64,000 nucleotides of DNA from Apostichopus japonicus. Lineage: Eukaryota > Echinodermata > Holothuroidea > Aspidochirotida > Stichopodidae. This document shows, piece by piece, positions 1-11,659 of the stretch; the first letter of the stretch is position 1, and each line of letters opens with the position of its first letter. Under the pieces are notes generated by a model. It did not search any database, was not told the origin of the DNA, and saw only the letters and a program-made list of their open reading frames with translations. A program made the position numbers and the translations under genes. The stretch spans positions 7,936,714-8,000,713 of the forward strand of contig NC_092567.1 of the NCBI RefSeq assembly GCF_037975245.1, read 5' to 3'.

Positions 1-590
1 GGGAATGTTTCTGTACTAAATTCGTTTTTTCTACGATCACCGTTATGATGATTTTAGGCAAGTGTACTGAACATGGAATTGCACCTTCTTTAAACGGCAC
101 ACAATGAAAGAAACTGTCTATATTGTTGAAGTTTTTTTTTTTTTACACAAGGCTATTTACGAGAATTTTCTTAACAAATTGACAGCAGGACAAAGCTGCA
201 GATGAACTCATCACTACACAATCAAGGACTAGATGAAGACATGAAGGGCAACTCGTAAGTCAGTTTCAGACCATTTACTTTTCTCTTTAGGTTCCACAAA
301 ATAGCAGTTTAACATAAGATTAACCATTTTTGTCTTCTTTAACTCTCTTGTAAGAGATATCCCGGTGGATAGATATTACTGCTTTATATATTAAATTATC
401 TGCGCTTACAAGTATAAAAAGCATGTGTATATTGTCCATGGTTGTAACACCCAGCATAGAGTTTGGCATCATAGGGGTATTGGGCTGAAATTGTCTTAAT
501 ATCTACTTTTCATGTAAAATCATTGCACCTCCTAGGAATAAAATATTCTTTCCCAGCACATGTTTGGTTTCGATGATAATCGTAACCTTT
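1..590. other. unassigned sequence, no gene recognised
   Basis: No credible coding exon is seen. An AG/GTAAGT-bounded segment at about 186-254 resembles a small exon. Its only open frame leaves two bases at the donor, which does not fit the NACHT exon downstream (one base needed). It could be untranslated or chance. Confidence 0.4.
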
Positions 591-1030
591 GTAGTCATGT
601 CGGCAGATGAGTGTGTGTGAAACCTTACTTGGAAACAGGATATGTCTAGAATAGAAGTTTGGACCAATATCATATTTTGTGTGTAAAAGTACCAAATTGA
701 GTAGAAAAAGCCTACTGCCTTTAGAGGTCAAATGTCAGTAGGGGTCAAACTGTGAAACCTTGTAATGACGATATCTCCAGAAGGGAAGCTAGGACCAATC
801 TCATATTTAGTATGTACAGTAGTTGTGTCACATTGAGTTCAAGATATCTATGGATTTTTGTGGAGGTCAAAGGTTGGGGTCACCATGGGTCAAATTGTGA
901 ACATCGTAAACACGATATTTCAAGAAGGGAAGCTTGGACCAACCTCTTATAAAGTATGTAGTTAGTTCAACAATCCTTTTGTTTTTTGCGGAGTTCAAAT
1001 GTCACCAGTGGTCAACTTGTGGAAACCTTG
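590..1030 (+). repeat. short tandem array, unit about 135-145 bp, three copies
   Basis: Three diverged copies are marked by the word GGACCAA at about 659, 791 and 935. Each is followed by a run containing GAGGTCAAA or GAGTTCAAATGTCA. The spacings are about 133 and 143 bp. The unit shares the AGGTCA-type vocabulary of the larger array at 23430-25790 and of 62040-62290. Two short open frames in this stretch are by-products of the repeat. Confidence 0.6.
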
Positions 1031-2290
1031 TTTTATAATGTATTGTGCAGTACTGTATCTCCCACAGTGCAGCCTATGATATTACATGTGTGTTACGCCT
1101 CATTAATAGGAGAGGCTGTTGGCAATTGGAAATTAGCTAAAGGGCATCCGTAGATATGAATCAAGAAGTTTCGACCAAATCTCCATTGACTTAAGTGTGT
1201 CGGTAACTTACTGTACGTTGCTGCATACATGCCTGTGCACAAAGGTGTGTAATGAAACGTTGTACTGTTTGTACATGTGCTTAATGTGTTGGAATGGCCG
1301 ATATCAATTTGAATAATCTATATGTTACCTTTGCTACTGTACCATTGTTAACTTTTCCGGCGTATTTTTGCAATTGTCAAGATTCAGTGCCAACTAAAAA
1401 CTTTAGGTTTGGATGTAGTAATGTTTGGGGAAATGACCAGGTGTGTTTACGAAATTTAACAATTGCCTGGTTTGATGTTTTAGAGGCAAATCAGACGCAA
1501 AATCTTGTTGACCGGGGAGGGGGCTCAACATTTGACTAATGCATGTTTAATGTAGGCTTGTAGGTGTACCACATAGAGTGGAAGAAGCCAGTTGGTAGCG
1601 ATCAATCTCTACAGTATGTTGAATACAAGAAAAGTTTTCATCTCGGTCTTCAGGTGCCAATGTGAATATTGTGTTGTTATATGATCTCAATGCTTTTTGC
1701 TTATATTGAGGTATGCTGTTCATCATGGTTATACCCTACAGCTTAGTGTAATGTGTCACATTCATATAAGATTATTGATGTAGCATCATTGAAACCACAC
1801 TGCAGGTTTGCTGTCTGGTTATTAATAAAACATTGAACCATCCATATGCATCAACAACACAATGTAGTATACATTTTGAAAGTAAACAGAATGATGTATT
1901 TATTTAGATTCCTTATTTTTCTCATATTTTTAAGAAAGAAAAACAGATTCACGGAAACGATGGGCAGGAGCTGTTCTGACACGACCCCTTCACGCTTCGT
2001 AGACTGTCTGAAGTAAATCACGTGACAATGGAGCTGACTCCTGATCTTCAAGGTAGATGCCTTAATCTTTGACTTTGTCATTTGTGCATCTTTACTTCCT
2101 TTTGGTAAAACATGTAGCCCCCCGCTCTGTCGTCTTAATGACAAATAGAACAGTAACAAAATTGTATTATCAGTAACGAATAAACAATTAAGATTTACGT
2201 GTTCCCATGTGTGTCACTAATTTATTGTTTGTCAAATTTAATCATATACGTGGAACATTGACACATATTTTTTTTCTGTTTTTTGTTTAG
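1031..2290. other. intronic or upstream sequence before the NACHT exon
   Basis: Nothing coding is recognised. The last 30 bases form a strong polypyrimidine tract (runs of T between about 2269 and 2288) ending in the AG at 2289-2290, which is the acceptor of the NACHT exon. An 81-codon open frame at 1294-1539 lacks splice context and recognisable composition. Confidence 0.5.
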
Positions 2291-3786
2291 AGAAGAAACA
2301 ATTTCTGATAGCAGGTCTCAAAAGGACATATAAAGTCCAATATGATGCGATTCAACCCCTACCATATATAAAAGATAGACTTTATTGTGTGGACAAGGTC
2401 TTTGTAGAAGGGGGCGTTGAAGTTTGTCTGGCACCAGAGCTAACGCGAGGCACCGGAGGATCATGGGAGCGTTTGGAATCTTACAAAAGTATTTATACTG
2501 ACTTTCGGTTTAATTCCAAGAGACGCATTATACAAGGAGAGCCCGGGTATGGTAAGTCAACGTTAACCCTTCAGCTGGCCTACGATTGGTGCAATGGCGT
2601 ATCGGATTCCCCGATGAACAATGTAGAAATACTAATTCTTCTTCGGTTAAGACAACTTGGAAGTGTAAAGTCTCTCTACAGGGCGATTAAGTCATTTCTT
2701 CTCTTCCACGAACCCCGTGTTAGCAAAGATGATATTGAAAAGATCATTCACAGTTGCTCGTCTGTCCACATTATTTTGGATGGATATGACGAGTATCCTG
2801 GCAGGGACAGCAATGATGATGACGATGTACACAGGATCATCAATATGGAACTGTTTGCAGACTTTGATGTCAGCTTAACGACAAGATATCTTCCAGAATG
2901 TCTTAGAAAAGAAACTAAGAGGGCCAAACTAACAGGATTCGACGACAAAGCTAGGAATGAGTACATTCGCAAGGCTGTAGAAAGTAACAACGACGAGGCA
3001 GTGGAAGAAATAAAACAACGGCTCTATGAAAACTCCATCCTTGCTGATCTTTGCCAGGTGCCTCTCATATTCGTGATGTTTGCCCATATGGCTCATGATC
3101 AGAGAGACCTCATGAAGTTCAAGTCTGTCACACAGTTCTTCAAACACATGATTAGATGTTTTTACGACCATCTGAAACAGAAATTTAAAGACAATAGAAG
3201 CCACAAGTTATATCTTCATGAAATGGAACATCACGAGCTAGACAAAATAGCTTTCGAAGGATTAAACAAGAAAAACCAACAATTGTCATGGATTAAGACT
3301 AGATTTCGTCAAAGAGTCGGGCCAGAATTATATGACCAGTATATTTCAATTGGCATTTTGGTCGAAGAAGATGAAGTTAGCGATGATTCTACTGGAGACA
3401 ATGTGTTGTTTACAACGATGGTCCGTTTTTATCATAAACTATTCTGTGAATGGTATGCAGCCCACCACCTTGTCACTCTTTTAAAGAACGCACACAATCT
3501 CTCCGATATTCTCAGGTTCTTAGATCCATTTGATCTTCAGTACCTGTTTAGATTCGCCTGTGGTCTGGATCCCAATGCTGGAAAGAAACTCATCTACCAT
3601 TTGAAGGGATTACCAGGCGGGGATAAGTTTGCCATTCTCTGTATCCTGGAACAAACTGGTGACGTCAACGACATTATGGATTCGGTGAAAGAGCTCTGCT
3701 CGGGTGACGTTGAGATAAACGAAGGCGACAGCGCTCTTCTTCAAAGATCGACGACACAGTTGCTGGAGATTGCATCTAAAAATCAT
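2291..3786 (+). CDS. NLR protein, NACHT NTPase exon
   Basis: Large coding exon of a NACHT-domain NLR, a class of cytoplasmic innate immune receptor in which a STAND NTPase drives oligomerisation after LRR sensing. The reading frame opens before any Met. It reads in through an acceptor at 2289-2290 and encodes a leader with YDAIQPLPYIKDRLYCVDKV, a stretch that, from memory, typically precedes NACHT in echinoderm NLRs. Walker A GEPGYGKST lies at about codons 83-91 of the exon and Walker B VHIILDGYDE about 77 residues later. A sensor-like SLTTRYLP and a helical GxP-like region (LCQVPLIFVMF) follow, then acidic low-complexity DDDD and EEDEVSDDS loops. The exon ends with NH followed by donor GTAAGT at 3787, phase 0. 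The in-frame stop two codons later would be used only if unspliced. No death or CARD exon is seen upstream in the window. The family call is firm; the species and ligand are unknown. Confidence 0.9.
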
Positions 3787-4151
3787 GTAAGTTAGCTAAT
3801 AAAAAAAAAAATCTTTTCCATTTTTTTCCTACACCTAATTTAGGAACTGTTTACTACTTTATAATGGTTTTGTTTTCTTTATTCTCGAGTCTATTCACAG
3901 TCATTGAAAACTATTATTTAAGCCACTTTAAATAAAAAAATTTACGTTTAAAGAGCACGGATGGCTTTCCAAGCTAATGAATAGACAGTGGTGTATTGAG
4001 AATAATTGCATATGATGTCATATATTTAAACCAATCAGAATAATCTCTGCATTGCCAAATTACACTTAAATTCTAATGACACTGATGATGAATTGAGAAT
4101 ATTGAACATATATACTTCAACATAAACACATGGAGTGTTAATGTTTGGAAT
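3787..4151. other. start of the long NLR intron
   Basis: Begins with the GTAAGT donor of the NACHT exon. No gene or repeat end is recognised before the hAT-like insertion at 4152. Confidence 0.5.
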
Positions 4152-5036
4152 TAGGGATGCACCGGATTCGAATTTTTTGGATCCGGCCGGAACCGGATTT
4201 TGCCGGATAGTACATGAAATCCGGCCGGAACCGGATTTTTTCATTACACAAAAGAAAATCATTAATGAGAAGTAGAACTATGAAACAAGGAGCAAATCTT
4301 AGGTGAGGTATACGCATATCATAAAGAAGGTGAAATTAAGACCCCATTTATGAGATTAAATATGACTTGAAGTGGTGTAATCTACATTCTTTAATAAAAT
4401 AACTACAATATAATTATTGACAAGCTTGATACAGTATGTTAATTTGTTTGATGGAAAAATACTGCATACTACCTATGAAGTTTTTAAAAAAAAAACCACA
4501 TAAGAGATTGTATCACACATAAAAATTCAGAGAAAACATGAATGCCAACAATAATGGGAAAGTAAAGATTCAATGGAACAGTATTTTGACTGATAAGTAT
4601 ATGAATGGTCTATTTTAACTCCACATTATTAAACTGATGAAGCTGCAAGAAATGATTTCACTGCAAACTGTATTTGTTGTATATAGCTTCATATTATTAC
4701 AGTAGTTGTATTATTTTGGTTGATCTTTAGAAACAGTCGGTCAGACCATTGAGATAATTAAATTAAACATGTTAAACCTAATTTTTCCTTACTTTGAATG
4801 TTTTTACTAATTTTTGGAAATAGTTTACATTGATTTAAGTTAATACCAACACCTTTTTAAGGAATAATTCAGACCAGATTTTGAAAAAGATCCGGCCAGA
4901 TTTTGAAAAAGATCCGGCCGGATTTTGAAAAAGATCCGGCCGGATTTTGAAAAATATCCGGCAGGAACCGGAACCGGATAATTGCTCACTATCCGGCCGG
5001 ATGGTCCGGCCGGACCGGATATCCGGTGCATCCCTA
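4152..5036. mobile_element. hAT-like non-autonomous element with 8 bp target duplication
   Basis: Ends are TAGGGATGCACCGGAT and its exact reverse complement, flanked on both sides by the 8 bp duplication TTTGGAAT (4144-4151 and 5037-5044). Length is 885 bp. The termini and subterminal sequence are dense in CCGGCCGGA words. About four tandem copies of a 22 bp GATCCGGCCGGATTTTGAAA unit lie at about 4875-4965. There is no transposase frame. The 8 bp duplication and length suit a hAT MITE mobilised in trans. Confidence 0.93.
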
Positions 5037-6115
5037 TTTGGAATTTCAGATTCTTTTGTTACGAATAAATAGCTAGTCTTCCAAGACTTTAAATAAATGT
5101 TAAATGCTTGGAATGAATGAATTGAACCTGGGACAACAAACCATATATGTTGGAAGAATTTGTCTAATCGTTTAAGTTACCCCATTAACATAATGTAACA
5201 TCAGTTACTGTATCATTAATACCAATACATGGTCGGTAACCGATAATTTACAATGGGGTGATCGAAACAGTCATTGGGCAGTTCTTCTATCAAAATAAAA
5301 CTGTATAATTGAACTAAAAGGGCCAAAAAAGTACACCAATTAAGAAAGTATAATTTCACACATTGCATGGTAACGCATTCATTAAAATATGTTGTTGATG
5401 ACGTATTAGTGATGTCACTGATATAGTAATACACTGTAAAACCCAACCCGTAGATGAGCATTCTGAACAAGGGTAATGACAGTCAGGATGACTCAATAAT
5501 GTTAATATAAGCGTTACAACATGATTTACGTAAGTTTTATGCGGAAACGTAGATCAACGTATGAAGTTATCGTTGTTTCAACTTGTCATTGCCAGTATCA
5601 AAACATTTCCACATGAAAACGACTGGAAAGAGAAGACTGCACGTATTTCCAACATACCTACCGGTAAGTTATCGCTCGCGCGCGTTTACCGACTAAGTAG
5701 ATAACGTACGTCAGGGGCCAGCTTTTCCAAGTCTTGGAAGATTTACGGTTCGTATTTAGAATGATTAATGCTCAATACAGTAATGATATTCGCAAAGATT
5801 CGACTGAATCTGAAATATGTTGTTAAAATTAGCCCAAGACAAAGTTTAAAACTTGCAGCATGAAATTATCTGCGTGATTGAATTGGATTAGAAACGTTAC
5901 TATTTCAACAGCCTAGCCTACAAAATTTATAAGCTCCATTTCACGTTGAACGTAGGCTGTGCATTAGGTTAGGCTATAGAGCTTTACAGATAGGCCTAAC
6001 CATTAACAGTTGCGCAGTGTGAGACAGGAGTAAAACATTCGGTTCATCAGCATGAGCTCAGGTGGTTAATACATGATACTGATTAGCAAATTTAAATGAG
6101 GTATAATTTAGAGAT

Positions 6116-6388
6116 ATGTTTGTTGTGATTAGCAGTGATAGTGGTCATTCTGTACTAGCAAATATACAAACTATTATTGTTGATAAAAACAATGTATGGC
6201 TTGTAGTAAATATGCATCAATCTATTTTTCAAAGCCACATTGGAGCATACAAAGTGACAGAGACTGAAAACTATGAAGTAGTTTGTCCAGGTAGTCTTAA
6301 AGATTACTACCCTTTAACTTCCTACACTATCAGAGAAGCTAAAGTGGTTGTGTTGAAACACTTTGTAGTTATACATGAAGAACAATAG
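6116..6388 (+). CDS. hypothetical protein, probable terminal exon
   Basis: A 90-codon open frame with coding-like composition: VWLVVNMHQSIFQSHIGAYK in the middle, and a C-terminus with LKDYYPLTSYTI and VVLKHFVV. It is not a low-complexity translation. An AG at 6110-6111 or 6112-6113 could be an acceptor, making this the last exon of a longer protein. The Y/PL..Y.....VLKH pattern resembles, from memory, C-termini of multicopy uncharacterised metazoan proteins, but no function is assigned. It lies inside the 6.06 kb TIR-bounded element and just upstream of the PB1-like pseudogene, so it is probably element-borne. Confidence 0.45.
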   Translation: MFVVISSDSGHSVLANIQTIIVDKNNVWLVVNMHQSIFQSHIGAYKVTETENYEVVCPGSLKDYYPLTSYTIREAKVVVLKHFVVIHEEQ

Positions 6389-6607
6389 GAGTTACCCTAA
6401 GTTGAGTTGTCTGTGATAAAGCATGAGCCTTACTAAATGTTGAAATATGCAGTACTTGGATGACATTTACATGCAAAATTTCTACCCATGCAAGTAGCCA
6501 AGAGTAGATGTACAGTAGATCAGCTGCCATACTGCATTTATGCAGTGCATTAGGTATACTGCAGCTGAATGGGTTGTTGCACTTATTACTAAAATAATAC
6601 TATGTGG

Positions 6608-6962
6608 CAGTGGCGTAGGAAGGTACTTTTGAGTGGGGGGGGGGGCTGAAGACTGATGGCCAGCCTGGGGGAGGGGTCTAAGGGGAGGGGGTGTGGATTT
6701 TTTTTGCATTTCCAGGTGGCCTCAGAAGCAATTTGGTGCAATATAGCACACTTCAACACCCGGCCACTCCATTTTGTAAATAATTTTGCATTTTCACCTG
6801 GCCTTAGATGCAATTTGGTGCTCCAAACGAGATTTTTTTCTCATTTGGAAATGAAAAAGGGGTTTTCTGACTTGCGGAGCGGGGGGCGGAATGATACTTC
6901 CGCCCCACCATATTTTTCACTGGGGGGCTGGCGCCCCCAGCCCCCCGGTTCCTACGCCCTTG
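6608..6962. mobile_element. hAT-like MITE, 355 bp, perfect 8 bp target duplication
   Basis: Termini CAGTGGCGTAGGAA and (inverted) CAAGGGCGTAGGAA are flanked by the duplication CTATGTGG at 6600-6607 and 6963-6970. The interior has poly-G next to the left end and a G-rich right end. An inverted, truncated relative lies at 54949-55300. Open frames across this region (both strands) are translations of the MITE. Confidence 0.95.
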
Positions 6963-7075
6963 CTATGTGGTACAGTACTGTAATTCTAAGGGGAGTGTAT
7001 GAAACGATATAGCCAGCTTCTCACTCACTTACACTGTTCTCTTTTCATGCATAGGATTGCTCAGAAATTGATACT

Positions 7076-8746
7076 ATGTACAAATTGAGGGTAGTGTTGT
7101 CACCAAAGGACATTCAGAAGGTGTCCCTTGAGCAACGTACAGAGTCTGTTGAAAACCTTATGGAAACTTTGAAAGATAAGTTAAGCCTTGAAGGCAGTTT
7201 CACTTTGCAATATGCTGATCCAGACTTTGGCGGTGAGATGGTGAATCTGACTAATGCAAATGATTTACCAGAGACATGTGCATCTGTCCAAGTGATATAC
7301 ACTGAAATTGCTGAAGATCAGTGCTATCAGAGTAGTACACCCTCACTGTCATCTGTCGGTTCATTCGGAAGCTCACATGACACTATGAGTGTTAGTTCAA
7401 ATGATGACATACAGTCAGTAGAAGCCAGACTGAGACAAGGGTGTTGGCCAGAGGTCTTTCAGGTACCTAAAGTAGGCCCAGAGCTTGAACTGGTTTTTGA
7501 AGATGGTAATAGAAAGTATCTGTCAGAAGGAAAGAAGCACCTTGACTTAAGCAAAGATCACAAAAAGTCAGTTCCTTGATGGGATTGCTTACCGCAAAGC
7601 TTATCCAACACACATGGAATACAATGAAGTAGCAAAAGCAATCATGAGGACCTATCCTTGTTTGGCTGAAAAGGGAATTTCCTCTGGCTATGATGAAATG
7701 CTTAACAGTATCAAATTTAAGATGGGTAATCTTAGAGCAAAAATGAGAAAGTTGGACTGCATGGAACTAAACGTTAACTCAAGGAAGAGCTCCTACCCTG
7801 GAACGTCTTCATCAAAACACAAAAAACCAAAGAGAGCAGAAATAAATTACTTACCAGACATTCCAATTGGAGAAGATGCAACAAGTATGGAGTCTTATTG
7901 AGAAAACTTTTGCACAGAAGTTCAAAAGAGAAACAGGAGCATGAACAAGATTGAAAAATGGTGACGAGGACCTATGCATACCGTAGACAGGACCTGGCCT
8001 TAAATGCGCCAGCCGTCAACGAAATGGTAGAAAGATGCCCGCCTTATTTCTTCCCAGTGAAGTAAGTTCCTTAATTGTTAATTAACTTATTGGGGTGCTG
8101 TCTCCTTCACTAAAATTGGACATTTTGTTTTGTATTTTTCATGATATAGTAGCTGCAGTGTATAATGAGTAGTAAATGTAATCACAGTGGGTGATTAGTG
8201 TTAGAGATGTTTTATTTCTTATGTATAAAATTTTGGTAAAATACAGAAAAAAGAGGAGCAAAGTATGTGGTCTAATATGGTGCAGCAGAGTGATCTGATC
8301 AGTAATGAGCTGGTAGATGTATTTTTTAACCCATGGATGTCAGTCACCATTACTTATTTTTTTTGTCACTAATATCACTAAATACCTGTAAAATTAGTTT
8401 ATGACTGTATATTATATATGGTCTTACCCAGGATTCCGATTGGCAGTTGACTACCATCGACAAATGCACTTACAAGTTGCATTTATACTCTCACCTTGGA
8501 AATGGCTTTCTATAATATTGCTACCTGGCAAAAGGGAGCCATCTTCTTTTCATGGGGCAAACTTAACTAAATATTGTTTTCTACATTTCTCATTTTATTC
8601 TTTCAGTTGAAGGCTGAGTTTTCGAGCTTAAGCAACCTTGCTCTGGAGAGCACTTTCTTTCTTCACTAGACCAACACCTTGACAGAATGGTGGAAATATT
8701 GTCAACCAGACAAACATTTCAGAACTTGTTTCACTTTGAGACAGGG
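7076..8746 (+). pseudogene. PB1-like-domain gene, decayed, SAMD3-like family
   Basis: Exon 1 runs from the ATG at 7076 to the donor after 8061 (GTAAGT). Exon 2 runs from 8607 (acceptor TTTCAG) to 8746 (donor GTAGGC). The first about 75 residues look like a PB1/ubiquitin-like fold (FTLQYADPDFGGEMVNLTNA, OPCA-like acidic motif). A Ser-rich linker follows, then WPEVFQVPK and, in shifted frames, YPCLAEKGISSGYDEMLNSI, FKMGNLRAKMRKLDC, KKPKRAEINYLPDIPIGE, RTYAYRRQDLALNAPAV and LDQHLDRMVEILSTRQTF. That order matches, from memory, uncharacterised SAMD3-like proteins abundant in fish and invertebrates. The intact first frame stops at 7579. At least four frame changes (near 7560, 7897, 7932, 8660) and a TGA at 7952-7954 are needed to follow the homology, so it is a relic. 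It sits within the 5432-11491 element. Confidence 0.7.
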
Positions 8747-11095
8747 GTAGGCTATATAACACATTCTGTATGGTATGATCAGATAATACAAGAGCTCATT
8801 CATCTATATTCTTGTTTTAGCAATCCTTAAAATACACTAAATAAGAGTACATACTTGTTATTATAAATTACCTTGTGACAATTTAACAGGTACATTTTGC
8901 ATTGTGTGTACAATATTACATGCAAAACTAGCATAAAGGTATGCTGTATTTGCCCCAAATATGCCAGAAATTCAGATATGGTCACCTATGGTCAAAATTC
9001 TTACACTGTTTTATTACCACCCTGGAGGAAATTTACTTTAATTTTGGTTTGTTTCATTTTTGCATTCTACTGTATATGTTAACAACACCATCAGTTTATT
9101 TGATCCATCGTAAGTACAAATTGTGTCCTGGATATAGATTCAAGAAAAAGGGATTGCTGAATATTTTTGCTAATGACAGCTTAAACAATAATATTCTTTA
9201 GTTAAAGAAGTTAATAGTTTGCTGTTTTAGTGTAATTTATTAACAAAAAATCAGGCTACTTAAATAACCCTCTTAACAATTTGGAACCATACCTGTGGCA
9301 TTACATTCCATTATAAACATACAAAGTTATCATGCATCTGAAGTGTTTAAATAGTTCATGTGGTGTCCAGAGAGATATTGCAAAACTCCATTTGACTGGT
9401 AATTATCTTGTTTCTTGGTAAATCTTGAAAATGTGTTGAAACAAATTGTAATATGGAACAGGATGCCATGGTAAATTGTTTCTCTGCTTTTACATTTCAA
9501 CTTATGAAGAATTGTTGATTGGGTGAATTGGCACTAATAATAATCATAATAATGATCAAAGAGCGAAACAAAGTTAATTTTTATGATATGCCGATGTTTT
9601 CTTCAGGCAGAGAAATGACATAATAGCCCACACCTCTAGTGAGTTGGAAGGGTCCAAAAATGTCTGAAAAAATTCTTTCAGGCTTAAACTCTAGTTTACA
9701 TTTTCATTTTTATTCAGAGCCATTGTTTGTCAAATAATCACTTTGTACTTGCTTAGTTATGGAGAATTTCTAACAGCTTGCTTGCATCAATGTGATTGGT
9801 ATCCTTGTATATGTTTCATAAATAATTTGCAAAATGTGTTCTCAGTGAAATTTGAAACTTACATACATGTTCATCCTAAACAAAGCCCAATGAGGGATGT
9901 ACTGTGAAATCATTTACAGGAAGTCAGTATTAGTATTATATATACTGATAAAGGAAAATGCATCAGATATCTGCGTTGTGATGAAACTATTCAAATCACA
10001 GTAATACAAGTGTTTGGAGGATCCAAAAACTGGCAAAAGACAGGGATTGACAATGGAATTCTTTTCAAAGTATTTTGTGTTCCAAATGGGTAAAAATAAA
10101 GTGCTTTGCTGTATAGATCTAAAAACAAACATTTCTCATTAAGACTTTACTTTGCATGCAGGTTTTCATGAGCAAAGACTTGTGCTTCCTCTCAGATTCT
10201 TAAAAGAGTTTTACAGAGTTGCTTTATCTTATGATTAAAATGTAAGTTTTTGAGTACAAAGGACCAAACAGGGGCTATTTGCTGAACCCTGGCTTGATTT
10301 CATATACCCCTTTCTAGGATGAAAGGTTGTTTGTGATTCCCCAAACATATCCTTAGTTTTCATGGGAACTAGTCTCATGGTAATTTCTAATTTAAGGGAT
10401 CAATATATTCTGAAAAAGAAATTTTTCATATCATTGAAAAGATGAAGTTCCTGTTCTATGCTTGGTTTTCACAATTGAACAATGCTCTTATCATCATAAC
10501 TAGTCTTTGTCATAAAAAACAGGTGCAAGAACAATTGGTGGCATCACTATAGCTTTGCTAATGACAACTTTAAGTGCATTCCTTTAGTTAATGAAACATT
10601 GGTGTTTTGAGCATCATTGCCTATTTACATGATGATGTTATTATGATTTACCTATAAAAATATTTGCCACAAAATTAAAGTCTTTAGCTAAAACAATCAT
10701 ATTGTAAATGGCTGAGAGGAGTGGTTACTTCTTGGCTTTTAACAACATTGGTTATTTCCAGCAGCCATAACATTAATTTTACTTCTGTATTTCATACCAA
10801 AGAACACATGCACTTGAAATTGGTATTTAATATCTTAAATGAATCATGGAAATGAATGATTGCAGCAGGCATGTACCCATGCTCCAGTTCTTCTGTATCT
10901 CTTAATTGATACATTTTGGCGTTGTTTCCACCCATAAAAGTATTAGGCACTTTTTATGCGTTTGATTATTTCTTCTATTTCCTTGTTAAAGTACATTGTT
11001 ACTGGCTTCAGAGGTTGAAAATAAAGTTGTGTTGTTAACTTAGCAATATATAGTTTTCTTTACTAAAATTGTCTGTTGTCATAACTCAATTATAT
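8747..11095. other. right-hand interior of the 6.06 kb element, nothing recognised
   Basis: AT-rich, with only short open frames. A TTTTTGCTAATGACAGCTT-like phrase near 9165 recurs diverged near 10555, suggesting an old internal duplication. Further exons of the decayed gene may lie here but are not recognisable. Confidence 0.4.
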
Positions 11096-11448
11096 TGAGG
11101 TAACCCGCTGCCTAGAGAATGCCAAGTAGCGTCAACTTAAATATTCAAAGTTAACTCTGGAGATAATTGAAAGTGGGAAAAACTTGAATTGGTCTTGTCA
11201 GTTTAAACAGGAAAGGCTATGCTGTATAAGCTCTAAAGTATTAGTTATCATAACTTGCCCAGCTTTTGCTCAAAAAAAGATAAAGATTAAATTTGTTGGA
11301 CTTTGCTGATATCTGTTGCCACAACTGATGAACATGAAGTGTAACAAAGTAAAACCAGTGAGTTGGTTGTAACCACTACTGTCAAGTCTTACTTATGGAG
11401 TGTCTGGGTTAGTAGAGTGAACTTAAAAAAGTTAAGGCAGCGGGTTAC
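11096..11448. repeat. inverted repeat pair, 17 bp arms
   Basis: GAGGTAACCCGCTGCCT at 11096-11112 is repeated in exact reverse complement at 11432-11448, 319 bp apart. The right arm lies 23 bp inside the 11491 end of the large element, so the pair may be subterminal repeats or a small inserted element. Confidence 0.7.
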
Positions 11449-11659
11449 CTCGACTTTTTCAAGTTGTCCTGACGTGTTGGGTTTTACAGTGTACATCATC
11501 ATCATTCCTGGTCATCTGACATTACTAATTCAAATTGAAAAAGAATCGTATGTTAATACATGGTATGGTATGGTAATACATATCAGGAAATGTTGAGAGA
11601 GGTGAATGATAAAAGTGTATTCTTTGTAATGAAATATGTAGCCTGTTATCTTCTCAACA

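Larger units (their letters stand above)
5432..11491. mobile_element. 6.06 kb TA-flanked DNA transposon candidate carrying genes
   Basis: The left end CACTGTAAAACCCAACCCGT (5432-5451) and the reverse complement of the right end (11472-11491) match at 19 of 20 bases. Each end abuts TA on its outer side (5430-5431 and 11492-11493), as expected for a 2 bp duplication. Inside lie an intact 90-codon ORF (6116-6388), a decayed PB1-like gene (7076-8746), an inserted hAT MITE (6608-6962) and, near the right end, an inverted pair of GAGGTAACCCGCTGCC. Ends beginning CACTGTAAAA are common in animal DNA transposons, but the superfamily is not assigned. Chance pairing of two unrelated solo ends is the main alternative. 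Confidence 0.65.

Noticed and set aside
187-254. Candidate small coding exon upstream of the NACHT exon
   Set aside because: The only open frame leaves two bases at the GTAAGT donor, while the NACHT exon needs one. The other frames contain stops.
1294-1539. 81-codon open frame
   Set aside because: No recognised motif or clear splice sites. Best treated as chance.
6656-7012. 118-codon open frame
   Set aside because: It is a translation of the hAT-like MITE 6608-6962 and runs across its border.
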